From Candidula unifasciata (lineage: Eukaryota; Mollusca; Gastropoda; Stylommatophora; Geomitridae), in contig CAJHNH020001585.1 of the NCBI GenBank assembly GCA_905116865.2, forward strand, positions 1 through 64,000: DNA of 64,000 nucleotides. The letters are read 5' to 3'. The notes under the pieces were generated by a model. It was not told the origin of the DNA. It did no database searches and saw nothing but the letters and a program-made list of their open reading frames with translations. A program made the translations under genes and the position numbers. This document shows positions 21,300 through 32,689 of the stretch, in pieces. Within the stretch, counting starts at the first letter, position 1; each line of letters begins with the position of its first letter.

Positions 21300-22930
21300 A
21301 CCAGTGGAAAAGTTTCAGAATCTGTCACCATGTAGTAGGTCCTTTATAGAACTTCGCTCTCATCACGGTCTGACCAAAAGAAACTCTCTCGCCAGCTTTC
21401 CCACCTCGTGTACTTTCATATTCAAGGAGTCACTTATATCTTGGGCCCATCTTTGTGTTGGTCTGCCTATGCCCCTCCTTCCTGGTAACTTGCCTTCTGC
21501 TGTTAATATTTTTTTTCCCCAATCTGCCATGGTGCTTAATATGACACAAATATTTCAGATTCTGAGACAAGAGGCTGTTTATTAGCTAATCTTCCATCAT
21601 GTTCAAATCTGTGAGAATGTCAGTCTTTCTCCTCTTCTTTGACCATGGTATTCTGAGAATCTTTCGATAACATTTCAGCTCAGAAGCCCCTGTTGTCTTT
21701 CTTAAGGACTGGGAGATTGTCCACGAATCACATCCGTATGTAGCCACAGGGTAGATGCATGCTCTGAACATTTTAATTTTGATTTCCTATCTAGTGCTTA
21801 ACCATAGACTTTTTTAATGCTGTTTAATCTTTGCATTGCTATGGCCATCCTCCTTTCGATTTCTGTCAGAAAGTCTCCATTGCTTTTTATTATAGAGCCT
21901 AGATATTCAAAGTTTGTGACATTTTCAGTTTCTCGTTTAATGTCATTTTTGGGTGACAGCCAGTTTTGTCTGGACATTATTTTCATTTTCTTTAAATTCA
22001 AGAGTAGGTTTTGATCTTCACTGTGTTTTCTATTCCCTGTACATTGTTTAAAAGGAGGACTGTGTCATCTGCATAGCCAAGTTCTAGAATAGGGTTGCCA
22101 CCAATGATGAGTAGCTGATAACTATCACAAGTCTGGTTATTGTGGACATTGTGTTTCTGCATATATATTGAATAGGTCTGGGGAGAGAATGCACCCATCT
22201 CATTGTGTTTCTGCATATATGTTGAATAGGTCTGGTGAGAGAATGCACCCGTCTCATTGTGTTTCTGCATATATATTGAATAGGTCTGGTGAGAGAATGC
22301 ACCTGTCTCATTGTGTTTCTGCATATATATTGAATAGGTCTGGGGAGAGAATGCACCCGTCTCATTGTGTTTCTGCATATATATTGAATAGGTCTGGTGA
22401 GAGAATGCACCCGTCTCGTGTTTCTGCATATATGTTGAATAGGTCTGGTGAGAGAATGCACCCGTCTCATTGTGTTTCTGCATATATGTTGAATAGGTCT
22501 GGTGAGAGAATGCACCCGTCTCATTGTGTTTCTGCGTATATATTGAATAGGTCTGGTGAGAGAATGCACCCGTCTCATTCCTTTTTGTACCTCCAACCAG
22601 TCCGATGTTTCACCAGCTGCTCTGGTGACTGCTTGTTTTTCATGATAAAAAGTTTCAATTTAATGTACCAGATGACCTGAAAACCCCATGCTTCTCATAA
22701 TACACCACAATTTCTGATGTCAAATGCCTTGCTACAATCAGTGAAATGAGCATCAAATATTCATTGTATTTTCTACATTAACAATTTTTTCTTCTTATAT
22801 TGAAGATGTGATCCCTTGTGATACCCAGTCTGAAACCCACTTATGCTTCATGTAGCTCATATTTTAATTTCCTTTCAATCCTCTTCATGATAATTTGTAA
22901 GATTATTTTACTAACATGACTTATTGATGA
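21300..22930 (-). mobile_element. BovB/RTE-like element remnant, copy 2
   Basis: Reading the minus strand from 22930 down: a TSDWLEVQKGMR segment, amplified GCILSPDLFNIYAE, LELGYADDTVLLLNN (palm YADD), VTNFEYLGSIIKSNGDF, VATYGCDSWTISQSLRK, ELKCYRKILRIPWSKKRR, and a tail near 21300-21590. The order is that of the RT palm, thumb and C-terminus of BovB/RTE. The endonuclease part is missing and frames are broken. About eight tandem copies of motif B (22140-22579) interrupt it. It lies in the 8.7-kb intron before the seventh visible exon. Confidence 0.85.
22140..22579. repeat. 54-bp minisatellite made of RT motif B
   Basis: About eight copies of a unit starting 'cattgtgtttctgcatatat' on plus. On minus each unit reads GCILSPDLFNIYAETQ then a stop, exactly the BovB/RTE motif B segment. 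The array is flanked on both sides by the expected neighbouring RT sequence, so the unit was amplified in place. Confidence 0.92.
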
Positions 22931-22949
22931 GGCTGTACAGTAGTTACTT

Positions 22950-25150
22950 TATACTTACCAGAGTTCAAGGAAGAAGGAGAATTCTTGATTCAAGAGCAAT
23001 CCCTAATGAATGGTCTATGTGACACTGACCATAAAATAGTTGTGTTAACAGCAAAACATCTTACATTAAAGAAACACAGAAAGAAATTAAACAAAAACAA
23101 GGATCTCATCAAGATAGCAAATCTGAAACAGGAAGGAGTAAAAGAACAGTTACAACAGAAAGTAGAGACAGCATTCAAACAACTTCCACATGTAGTTGGC
23201 AATATTGAGGAAGAATGGAGTATATATAAAAACACTATGCTTAGTATTGCAGAAGAATTATGTGGAAAACGGAAGAGTGGAAACAGACGGGGAAATAACA
23301 AATATTCACCTTGGTGGTGCGAAGAAGTAAAAGAAGCAATTAAAAAGTAAAAAGACTTATATAAACAGTGGATAAAATCAAAGAAAGAAGAAGATTATAT
23401 AAACTATAGACTGCAAAGGAGAGAAACCAACAGGAGTGTCAAGAAAGCAAAACAAGCATCCTGGGAACATTTCGGTGAGTCACTAGCAGAAAATGAGAAA
23501 ACAGCCAGCAGAAAATTTTTCAAAGATCCACCCGAGATTGCAGAAAGATGGAGGGAATACTTCAATGAGCTCTTTAATCCTCTAGGAGATCAGCAGGAAA
23601 GAACAACTGAAGAGCACAGAGCAACAGTGTTAGAACCACACATACTAATGGATGAAATAGAAAAAGTCATTAAACAGTCTCCCAAATATAAAGCACCAGG
23701 AGCTGATAGATTACCAACAGAAATAATTCAAGCAGCAGGTGAAAGCAGCATCAGATGGCTTCACAGAATATTCAATGCAGCATGGGTACAACAAACGGCC
23801 CCTATTGATTGGCAACATGCAATAGTTATACCATTGTGGAAGAACAAAGGAAGCAAACGAGAATGCGGTCAATATCGAGGCATATCTCTTTTAAGCCATG
23901 TTGGCAAAATGTATGCCAAGATAATAGAACAAGACTGAGACCAGTGATAGAACCACAGCTGGCAGAAGAACAGATGGGATTTAGGAGAAATAGAAGCTGC
24001 ACAGATGCATCTTCACACTTAAACAGTTAATAGAAAAGAACATTGAATACAATAAGAACTTATTTGTGGCTTTCGTAGACCAGGAGAAGGCATTTGACAG
24101 AGTCGACAGACAATTATTATGGAAAATAATGGCAAGATATGAAGTAAGCGAACACCTCATCGAAGTGTGCAAAAGTTTATACAGGGATTGTAGAAGTGTA
24201 GTTAGAATAAATCAGGGAACATCTCATCCTTTCACAGTGACATCTGGAGTAAGACAGGGGTGTGTCTTATCACCACTGCTGTTTATCACCTACATCGACA
24301 GTATATGCAAGAATGCCAAGCCCATGAATGAAGATCTTAGTAAGATCAACGAATTACTCTTTGCAGATGACCAGGCCTTGATAGCAGATACAGCCATGAA
24401 ATTGCAACAACATCTAACATCCATGAATGAAGAATGTAAAACAAATAATATGAGAATCAACACTGAAAAGACAGAAGTAATGTCAATAGGAAAAAAGAAG
24501 ACAGATCTAAACATAACAACAGAATACAAAAGGCATTAAACAGGCATCTGAGTTTAAATATCTGGGAACTACATTTACCGAAGATGGGAAATTGGATAAA
24601 GAAATTGACATTAGATGCAGCAAAGCAAACCAAGTATTGGACAGCTAGCCCCCCTCTTACAGCATAAGACAATCCCAATCAGCACAAAGAGACATCTTAT
24701 TCAAAGCATATTTATTCCAACTCTGTGCTACCAGTGCCAGACATGGTCACTCACAACAAACCATAAAAGAAAATTAGTAACCACGGAAATGAGATGTCTG
24801 AGAAGGGCTGTAGGAGTGACCATAAGAGATAAGATCAGAAATGAGATCATAAGAGAACAAGTCGGCACAGAACCAATTCTGGATTACATACAAAAAGACA
24901 GCAAGTGAAATGGTTTGCCCACTTAGAGAGAATGCCTTGTGACACCATACCATACAAAGCATACATGGGAAAGAGAAGAAGGACGTAGAGCACGGGGTAG
25001 ACCAAGACAGATGGAAGGATAACATCAGAGAAACTCTACAACAGCACGATGTGCCTATGGTCGAGGCAGCCAGAAGAGCTAGAAACAGAACCTTATATCT
25101 CCCTCGACACCCACAGCGGTAAAAGAAGAAGTGAAGAAGAAGAAGAAGTA
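22950..25150 (+). mobile_element. RTE-type element, family P, most complete copy
   Basis: Covers the end of the endonuclease (CDTDHKIV), linker, and RT: KAPGADRLPTEIIQAAGE, CGQYRGISLLSHVGKM, QMGFRRNRSCTDA, AFVDQEKAFDRVD, SGVRQGCVLSPLLF, LLFADDQALIAD, FKYLGTTFTEDGKLD, CYQCQTWSLTTNHKRK and VKWFAHLERM, finishing in a GAA-rich simple tail near 25130-25150. At least five frameshifts and a stop at 23348 make it non-functional. The N-terminal endonuclease is largely missing. Other copies lie at 32.7-34.4 (minus), 47.5 (minus), 47.8 (plus), 48.6-50.0 (minus) and 51.7-52.5/55.7-56.0 kb (plus). Confidence 0.9.
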
Positions 25151-25339
25151 CAGTAGTTGGAGCATAGTCCGATATCCTTTCTTTGGGAGAGGGATATAGA
25201 TTCTTTTCTACACTTTTGGACATATGCCACTGTTCCAGATCTTCATGCACAGTGCATGGAAGATTTGGGCACTGACCTCTCCTGCTGCCTAAATTATTTC
25301 TTCTAATATTTTGTCAGAACCTGGTGACTTTCCTTTCTT

Positions 25340-25865
25340 TAAACTGTATTGAGTTGAGTTGAGTCAAGAATTGACATCACATAACTTGGGGGCATTTCCA
25401 TGTATGCTCAGTCCTCATCTTTAGCAGCCAGCGCAGAGTTCTAATACTAATGGTACTGGTTACATGTCTGTCTTGCCTTTTCTCTGAGTGTAGTGAGCTG
25501 GCCATACCCCCTGTTTACATCCAGGTGCCCCAGTCTCTGCAGGCCATAATAATCTTGTTTCGCTTCTTACACCATTACTTGTTTCCAAAGGGCCTTGACC
25601 ACACCTGCCTTGTCATCTATCAATTCATCACCTAGTGGTGCAGATCCAGCCAATCTGTCTGTCTGTTCATTACCCACCACGCCAGAATGGCCCGGAGAAA
25701 AGATCTGAAGTATCCTAACTACCTGTGACCTTCCCAGTGAAGCTTGCCACTTCTGCTCGAAGCATCACTGTCTTCTCCTTTCTCAGCATGCTTGAGCTGT
25801 TGAGATGAGGATGTTTCTTGCTTCACTGGCTTACACATCATTTGTCATATCCTCCTGCACTGCCA
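25340..25865 (-). mobile_element. RNase H-bearing LINE 3' fragment, family A copy 1
   Basis: Reverse strand reads VVGNEQTDRLAGSAPLGDEL, KAGVVKALWKQ and a final LRWLLKMRTEHTWKCP-like end. GNEQ.DRLAG is the C-terminal RNase H motif (GNE.AD.LA). Closely similar in nucleotides to the plus-strand copy at 28370-28730 about 3 kb away, so the two form an inverted pair inside one intron. Stops and frame changes present. Confidence 0.7.
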
Positions 25866-26645
25866 TGAGTGCCTCCAATTTCTTTTTAACCTCAGTACTG
25901 TAATTATTTGGTATATTACTGAAATCAGCACATTTTAAATTTATCATTTAAAACTTGGGACTTTGGCTTTGAAGGAATGTTAAGTTCTTTGTAAGTTCTC
26001 AGGGCCCACACCAGCTCACTGAGGTCTGACCCAGTGACATTCTGTGTCCATAGCCAGCTCGAGTCTCATTCAACAGCCTCGCCCAGTTGTTTTATGCCCC
26101 TTTTACACTGATTTCCTGGCAAGCCCAGCTGCTTGAGCACATTGTTAATGGATGTGGAGACAAGATCTCTTGCGCCTACTGCCAGGTCACTGTATTTCTC
26201 CAGCTTATACATGTGACTTTCATCCATTCATGACTCATACTGCACGGTCAGCTCGATTAGGATGAACTGACATTTTTCTGCAAAGTGTAGGGCTATGTCG
26301 GGTCGCACTCTGGTCTTTCAGATTGACAACTCTGGTGACCAGGCAGGTCGACAGCCAGTAGTCAGTTCCTCGCACAGTAAAGCCCTGATGAAGCGTATGC
26401 GACTTTGTTTCTCGTACCTTTGTAGATCTGCCCAGCCTTGCGGAAGCGCATGAGGGTGACCGTAGAACGGGCCCTCGCGTTGGCCCTTATTCTGGCTTGG
26501 TCCACAATGTCCGCCAATTCAATCAGGACTAGGGCTTTCCTGCATGCTGACAATACGTGCTTGAGCATCTGCTTAGCTCTGCACAGTGGGCATGTAGGGT
26601 CGGTCGTTGCTTGCCATTTCAGCTTAGTTCCTGCTATTTTCTTCC
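25866..26645 (-). mobile_element. Retroelement C-terminal fragment: zinc knuckle and possible nuclease domain
   Basis: Minus strand reads ATTDPTCPLCRAKQMLKHVL, with CPLC followed by H and a later C, then SACRKAL. Further on come ..ECDPT.PYTL.. with a possible IELT-like strand, ARDLVSTSINNVLKQLGLPG and KQLGEAVE.DSSWLW. I recall a similar layout (CPLC knuckle, RPD...IELTV, SSRWLW end) from retroelement-derived proteins in marine invertebrates. A PD-(D/E)XK-type fold is my inference. Frames are broken. It adjoins an endonuclease fragment of apparently another element. Confidence 0.4.
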
Positions 26646-27160
26646 AGAGCCCATGTTTTTTCTATGAAGAATTTGATCAGTCTCTCTCCTCTCTCATTTC
26701 TCCTTTGCTAAATGGGCCTCTGACTGTTTCCTTTTCCTCTTTTCTACTCCCACTAGTTTTCGCTTTAATATTCCTTCATGATAACTTTTCTTTTTTTTTT
26801 TTTTACTTTTTCTAATGTCCTTTCTAAATTGTTATACAAATTTTGAATTTCCTCTTCTTCTGATGCAGATTTACTTGAATAATTGTGATGTTCCTTTTTT
26901 GGGCTCAAGTCAGACAGTGAGAATTCGGTCGCTGATCGGATTGTATCCAAGAAGTGATAAAGAATCTTTCCTTATCATCGAAAAAGCCAACCCCCTGTTC
27001 ACACCACTCTTTTTCCTTTTTTTGAGTAAACAAATATATTTCCTTTTTGGGTCACATAGTGACCTTGACCCGCCTGTCTATCTTCAGAAATTGCAAGTAG
27101 ATGTATTTTGTGTTTTAAAATCTCTGCCAGTGATGTTAAGCTTTTAGTGATACATGCTCC
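26646..27160 (-). mobile_element. APE-type endonuclease remnant of a LINE
   Basis: Across shifting minus-strand frames: HLLAISEDRQAGQGHYV, VYS..KK, SLLGYNPISDRILTVRL, SEEEEIQNLYNNLERTLEKV, VIIM-like, KAKTSGSRKEEKETVRGPF, and RLIKFFIEKTWALEE. This is the order of the LINE exonuclease-endonuclease-phosphatase domain (A.SE..., DRI..V.L, F...L......GDFNAK.G, N.RG.RL..F). No intact frame. It may be the 5' part of family P, whose 24-kb copy lacks this region. Confidence 0.6.
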
Positions 27161-27239
27161 TAACATTCCAGAATTTGTATACTTTGGAAATAAAAGTTAC
27201 ACCCGACTGAGATTCTCAGAAAGATGTAGTAGCATCAAA

Positions 27240-27710
27240 AATAAACAGCACACCATTTGCAATGCAGTATATTTAACAGTACACACAATGCAGTAAATTA
27301 AACAGTACACACAGTGCAGTATATTTAACAGTACACACATTGCAGTATATTTAACAGTACACACAGTGCAGTATTTTTAACAGTACACACAGTGCAGTAT
27401 ATTTAACAGTACACACAGTGCAGTATATTCAACAGTACACACAGTGCAGTATATTCAACAGTACACACAGAGCAGTATATTCAACAGTACACACAGTGCA
27501 GTATATTCAACAGTACACACAGTGCAGTATATTCAACAGTACACACAGTGCAGTATATTTAACAGTACACACAGTGCAGTATATTTAACAGTACACACAG
27601 TGCAGTATATTTAACAGTATACACAATAAGGAAATTTGCGGGTGGTCAGAACAGTGCAGATTGGGTACACACAGTGCAGTTATATTTAACAGTTACACAC
27701 ATTTTGGGTA
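27240..27710. repeat. 26-bp minisatellite, about 15 copies
   Basis: Unit 'cagtacacacagtgcagtat' plus 'atttaa' or 'attcaa'. The last copies (27640-27710) are broken up by unrelated bases. 27720-28300 shows no recognised gene. Confidence 0.95.
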
Positions 27711-28369
27711 CAAAAGTATATTTTGTTTTTAGACGCACACGCCTTAGTATGTCTTCTGTCAGATTCTGTATTGGTTTTTGTCTACAATATGTTATTTTAA
27801 TGCAATATTATTTTACACCCTAGGTGTGAAATTATTTGTTTGTTAAAATTTGTTACCAAATTGCCATTTTTTTGCACCTTAGCGTCATTTTCACAGTCAT
27901 ATGTGTTATATGCCATTGTAAGTGTAATTATGTCCCCTGCATTATTCCGCAGGAATAGTAATTGTGGTATTTCTAACTTTTCATTCATTGCCCATAGACT
28001 GACCCATTAACAAGTCTGGACACTTCCATATATGGGTGTAAACATGACATCGCGTTCTAGGTGCCATTTCTTCCTGGCTGAAACTGATCACGTGGGTATC
28101 CGATTCTCAAAGATGGCAGCTGTGATCCATTGTTTACGGAGCAAAGGAAAGGCTGATCGAAAAATGCCTCTTTCCAATAAATGTAAATGTCACTTAGCTG
28201 ATCAGCGTAAGAAATCTCAAAGTCTACAATTAGCAAATGCTCATAAGCAAAGAAAGTGTTAACATTACAAAAAATTTGGATTGCGGCGCAGTTAACATGC
28301 TTGCTCCTAGCGTCACTGGAAGTTGATGCTGCGAGCAGAGTGGCTAGCTTCACTGTATGCTGAGCATAC

Positions 28370-28735
28370 TTTCGATCTTTTCTTTAGGCCATGCCGGCGT
28401 TTTGGGTAATGAACAGGCAGACAGATTAGCTGGATCCGCACCACTAGGTGGTGAATTGATACATGACAAGGCAGATGTGGTCGAGGCCTTTTGGAAACAA
28501 GCAACGGAATCAGTAGAGAAGCAAGATTATTATGGCCTGGAGGGAATAAGGCACCTGGGTGTAACCAGAGGGTCCGGCCGGCTCACTACACTCAGTGGAA
28601 AGGCAAGATTTTAACCAGATTGTGACCGGTACTATCAGTATTGTAACTCTGCGCTGGCTGCTGAAGATGAGGACGGATTATTCATGGGAATGCTGTGATG
28701 TCAATTCTTGACTCAAGGAATGTTGAAACACATTT
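28370..28735 (+). mobile_element. RNase H-bearing LINE 3' fragment, family A copy 2
   Basis: Plus strand reads GHAGVLGNEQADRLAGSAPL, then DKADVVEAFWKQATESVEKQ and, after a stop, a TLRWLLKMRTDYSWEC-like end. GHAGV.GNEQADRLA is the last conserved block of LINE RNase H. Truncated 5' to the catalytic TDGS motif. Similar to the inverted copy at 25340-25865 and the fragments at 50090-50530 and 51003-51066. Confidence 0.8.
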
Positions 28736-28908
28736 TTGTTTATAATCAGGCAGCTTTGTTATAATGATCTCACAAATCATCAGATGTGGGTCCTAGACTT
28801 TTGTTTAGTTCGATATTTCTATATTGTCTTCATTTGTTTCTTTTAATGTATGCATTTTTGATGTTGTTATTGTTTTGTTAATATCATTATATTCCTTGTC
28901 TATTCTAG

Positions 28909-29014
28909 AGGGCAGTTTAATAACAGAAATGACTTTATCCCACCAAGAGGTGGTTTGCTCAGAGGCAGGTCTTCAGCTTCAGTATACAACAACAGAGGAC
29001 AGTATAGGCCTGCA
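28909..29014 (+). CDS. FAM120A: FAM120A-like gene, seventh exon in window
   Basis: A 106-nt exon. Of two possible acceptors the one ending at 28908 keeps the frame: phase 2 in gives R, then GQFNNRNDFIPPRGGLLRGR and SSASVYNNRGQYRPA; the alternative at 28910 would stop at once. Donor GTAAGA at 29015, phase 0 out. The Arg-Gly-Asn-rich composition fits the disordered RNA-binding C-terminus of the family. There is little direct residue matching, so the call rests on phase, composition and position after an 8.7-kb intron. Confidence 0.75.
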
Positions 29015-29209
29015 GTAAGAATCTATTCACATCATTATTCATGTTTTGTTGACTGTCCAGTTTTCACCTTTACTGACTGCATTTTCCAACTTTTAGCAAA
29101 ACAGCAATTTTCTGAAAATATAATTACATATGAGGGTCTTGTCATGTGTTGACATTTTGACTATAAAAGAAATCTCGCAGGGAAATGAAATTTTTATTCT
29201 TTTTTTTTA

Positions 29210-29456
29210 GACGGAACCTTATTTGTAATATGAGTGCCATGAAGACGGAACCTTATTTGTAATATGAGTGCCATGAAGACGGAACCTTATTTGAAATATG
29301 AGTGCCATGAAGACGGAACCTTATTTGTAATATGAGTGCCATGAAGACGGAACCTTATTTGTAATATGAGTGCCATGAAGACGGAACCTTATTTGAAATA
29401 TGAGTGCCATGAAGACGGAACCTTATTTGAAATATGAGTGCCATGAAGACGGAGCC
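29210..29456. repeat. 34-bp minisatellite, seven copies
   Basis: Unit 'gaagacggaaccttatttgt' plus 'aatatgagtgccat', near-identical copies, starting about 200 bases after the seventh visible exon. Confidence 0.96.
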
Positions 29457-29895
29457 CTGCAGAGGGCATTTTTTTAATTTGTACATTTAAACAAATGGTG
29501 AAGAAAAAAACATACATAAAACTACATTTTTGTTAGACATTGAATGAGCTAACACATTCTTTTTGAATCAAACTGAAATTTTTACACCTATTTAAACTAG
29601 CTATTCTGATTTGCATAATTTATGCACACATTTTTGTAAGCCTTAAACAAACATGACACGTGAATAATTTTGGTGAATGTTCTGATGGATGAAGCCTGAA
29701 TAAATCCTAACACTCTCATTATGGAAAACAAGGCCCATGAAACCCTTCAGACACCTGGCATATGATTCTACTCCTTGCCTGCTATTTTTCACAGTCCTTT
29801 TCACCACTGGTTTTGTTGTTGTATTTTGTCACAGCCACGTTTACATTAGCATGAAGATCAGAATAGTACTGGTGACTGTAATGAGGTATGGAATC

Positions 29896-30089
29896 TTTCA
29901 GTATGACACCTACTGACATGGGTGGAAAAACCCGTTAGTTTCCTGTCAGTATGACACCTACTGACATGGGTGGAAAAACCCGTTAGTTTCCTGTCAGTAT
30001 GACACCTACTGACATGGGTGGAAAAACCCGTTAGTTTCCTGTCAGTATGACACCTACTGACATGGGTGGAAAAACCCGTTAGTTTCCTG
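29896..30089. repeat. 48-bp minisatellite, four copies
   Basis: Unit begins 'cagtatgacacctactgaca' and the copies are identical. 29460-29890 holds no recognised feature. Confidence 0.96.
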
Positions 30090-30299
30090 GAGAACTCGGT
30101 ACTCAGCTTGGTTAGTGTTGGGCAATGGCCTGCTGGGAGTTTTGAATCTTGGGTCTAATGGTTTTTTCACTTCTCCTGCGTTCACTGTCAGTCATGCCTA
30201 AACATAGCGCTGCCTGTCAGACAGGATCGTGCATCTAAGGTCACTGGTCCCTCATAGCTGATCTTGCAGTATGGCTCCCTGACCAAATCCCCAACCTCT

Positions 30300-30522
30300 A
30301 TTGGAAGTAGATAGGGAAATCTTGCAGGATGTATTTGGTAATCTGTTTGCTGAACCAAACCAGGGTAATCTTGCAGGATGTATTCGGTAATCTGTTTGTT
30401 AAACCTATACCGGGGTAATCTTGCAGGATAGGATGTCTTCGCTAATCTGTTAGCTGAACCTATTCTAGGGTAATCTTGCAGGATGTCTTCGGTAATCTGT
30501 TAGCTGAACCTATACCTGGGTC
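30300..30522. repeat. About 50-bp minisatellite, four diverged copies
   Basis: Unit with 'gggtaatcttgcaggatgtc' and 'ggtaatctgttagctgaacc'; one copy carries a small duplication 'aggataggatg'. Confidence 0.85.
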
Positions 30523-30569
30523 TTTAAGTCATATCTCTTGCTTGCTCCCTACCTCTTTCTGCTAGTCTC

Positions 30570-30785
30570 ACTCTCATTTTTCTTTCCTCCCTGTCTCTGT
30601 CTTTGCCTGTCTCTTTCTCTTAATCTCCACTCTCTGTCACACTCTCTCCTCACCCCATCTACCCCCATCTCTCTCTCTCACTCACTCACTCTCACACGCA
30701 CGCACATGCACATGCGCAGGCACACACACACACACGTGTGAGAGACACAAACACACGCGCGCGCGCGAGACACACACCCCCAATC
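30570..30785. repeat. CT-rich then CA/CG-rich simple repeat
   Basis: Pyrimidine-rich tract grading into (CA)n, (CACG)n and a short 'gcgcgcgcg'. 30800-31130 is AT-rich with T runs and shows no recognised feature. Confidence 0.85.
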
Positions 30786-31139
30786 CTCCCTAGTCTAGAG
30801 CTGACACCACTTTTATGACTCCAATTTCAATCTTCATATTTTGAGTAAGTTGATTTTGACTTTACGTTGAAGCTTTCTATATTTTTTTTTCTTCTTTTTT
30901 TTTTCTTTGTCTCTTATCAAGTGTTATCTTTTTTTTAAAATGTTTTATGGCTGCTTTAATGTTCAGTATAACTACAGTTGTCAAATTGTCAGTGTTTTTT
31001 TCTTCTCTGTATACCACATCCTCCAAATTTTTTTAGTTCTTTTCTCTCTAGTTTAGCTTATGTTAATGATCATCTCTTTAATTTGCCTCCCTGTGCCAGA
31101 AAGTCTAGATGTAAAAGCACTATATCTGTGCCTGTATGT

Positions 31140-31570
31140 CCACATGTGTGCTCATGAATAATGTTCCGCAGATGCCTGATAAGACCAATCGTTTTATATG
31201 GCTCTGAAACCAAAAGAGATAAAGCCTTATTACAAATTTGTGAAAATAAGAGTATTACGGCAAATCTTTGGGCCCATCAAAGATGCAAGCAGCGGGGAAT
31301 GGAGAGTGAGAAGCAACAACAAAATTCATAACTGTTTAAATCACCACTAATCACTGGGATCGGTAGATCTAATAGATTGAAATGGCCTGGGCATATTGAG
31401 AGAATGTCAAATGACAGAGTTAAAAACTGTATACACAAGGAAGCTGAATGGTCGTAGACTTGAGGCAGATCGAAAAGACAGTGGAATGATAATATCCAGA
31501 CAGACCTAAAAGGTAAAGTCGGGAGATGTGAACCAGCGTCATTGCATCTGGTTATAAACCTCAAGTGCTC
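31140..31570 (+). mobile_element. RTE-type C-terminal remnant
   Basis: Plus strand reads FRRCLIRPIVLYGSETKRDK, then with shifts a LRQIFGPIKDASSGEWR-like segment, SNRLKWPGHIERMSNDRV and KRQWNDNIQTDLKG. This is the usual C-terminal series of RTE-type LINEs (YGSETW, R.L..I.GP, RL.W.GH..RM, GR....W.D.I). Non-functional, and a different family from P and Q. Confidence 0.7.
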
Positions 31571-31594
31571 TGAACCAGTACGGACATCTGATTA

Positions 31595-31690
31595 ATAAAC
31601 TGTCTGCCTGTGTTGCCGTCTGCACAAAAATCCGTAGCTACAGCGACGTTTCTCTATTTACCTCAGAATGTTAACTCTGGTGCCCATTTC
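31595..31690 (-). mobile_element. SINE body fragment, same family as 20236-20460
   Basis: Reverse complement contains 'caccagagttaacattctga' and 'aacgtcgctgtagctacgga', aligning with about 95 bases of the SINE body at 20350-20450. The tRNA head is absent. Confidence 0.7.
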
Positions 31691-31989
31691 CTTGAGGCTG
31701 GGAGAACCCTGGCAACAGACAGACCTACAAACACTCGGTGTCACCAACTGGGAAAAAGAAGACCAACCAGAGAGATGATTGCAGGTGGTTGATATCTGCA
31801 GCAGTGAACCTCAAGGGCTTGGAACGCCTAAGAAGAAGATGCCTGGTACACTCTTGAACAAGGCAACAATACCTTTAGAAACCCCTTGACAAGGTTGGGA
31901 AAACTGGCTATGAACCTGCCCTGGTTTTCTGATGCTTGAGAAATGTTAGTAACATTTCCTGTATTCCTGTGTTCCTTGATTTATGGACT

Positions 31990-32425
31990 GTTTGTGACTG
32001 TCCTATAATCCTACATCTCTAGGGTTTACTGGGATGTATCAGCGCACTGAATTTAGCATAATTTTGTCTTTTTAATCCCTTTATTTCCCATTTTAGTGCC
32101 TGTTTGGTAATTCTATGCTTGTTCCTTCTTAGGATGTGTCCAACATAAAGCAACATCTTGTACTAGTGGTTGCCCAGACATTACTCTTATTTCTTCATCC
32201 CTGTTTTTTTTCTCATCATTTTGTTTTCAAATGCATTACACATTCGTTCCATGTCTTTAGTAGCTCCCCAACTTTCACTAGCATCTGTTAAAACAGAATT
32301 AACATTACAATTGAATAAGTAAATTAATTTGTTATTGTAATTAATTCTGTTTGATTCCAGTGTTACATCAAAATTGTGTATACATCTTTTAAATACAAAA
32401 TTTACAGAACATTTTATATTCATTT
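31990..32425 (-). mobile_element. LINE C-terminal remnant (different family)
   Basis: Minus strand reads LTDASESWGATKDMERMCNA, an FENK.(M)R segment, then VGHILRRNKHRITKQALKWE. This is the thumb and C-terminal pattern (ASESW..T......AF..KCLR, L.Y.GH.LR......KQAL.W) of a LINE RT. Two or more frame changes. Confidence 0.55.
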
Positions 32426-32550
32426 AAAATTGTGTCTGTGCATGTTTGATAAACAGAAGGTGTACTAAATAGTTAGAAAATTGGTCCTTGTAAATTGCCA
32501 TATTATAATGCTTTATTTAAAAAGCTAATGTACTATTTGACTGTTCTCAG

Positions 32551-32678
32551 TATTACAGTTATGGACGTGGAGCCCCTGTAAAACGTCCAGTGAGAATAGT
32601 TGCAAGACCAGGTAGAGGCAGGACTGTTAAGAGTGCCTCATCGAAGGGTAGAGGAGTGACTGTAGATGTTTCTTCAAC
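32551..32678 (+). CDS. FAM120A: FAM120A-like gene, eighth exon in window
   Basis: A 128-nt exon with acceptor 'ctgttctcag', donor GTAAGT, phase 0 in and phase 2 out. It encodes YYSYGRGAPVKRPVRIVARP, then GRGRTVKSASSKGRGVTVDV. Tyr-Gly-Arg and Arg-Gly-rich composition parallels the GRGGRYYGRGYKN-like C-terminal segment of vertebrate FAM120A. Assignment rests on composition, phase and order. Confidence 0.75.
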
Positions 32679-32689
32679 GTAAGTTTGAA

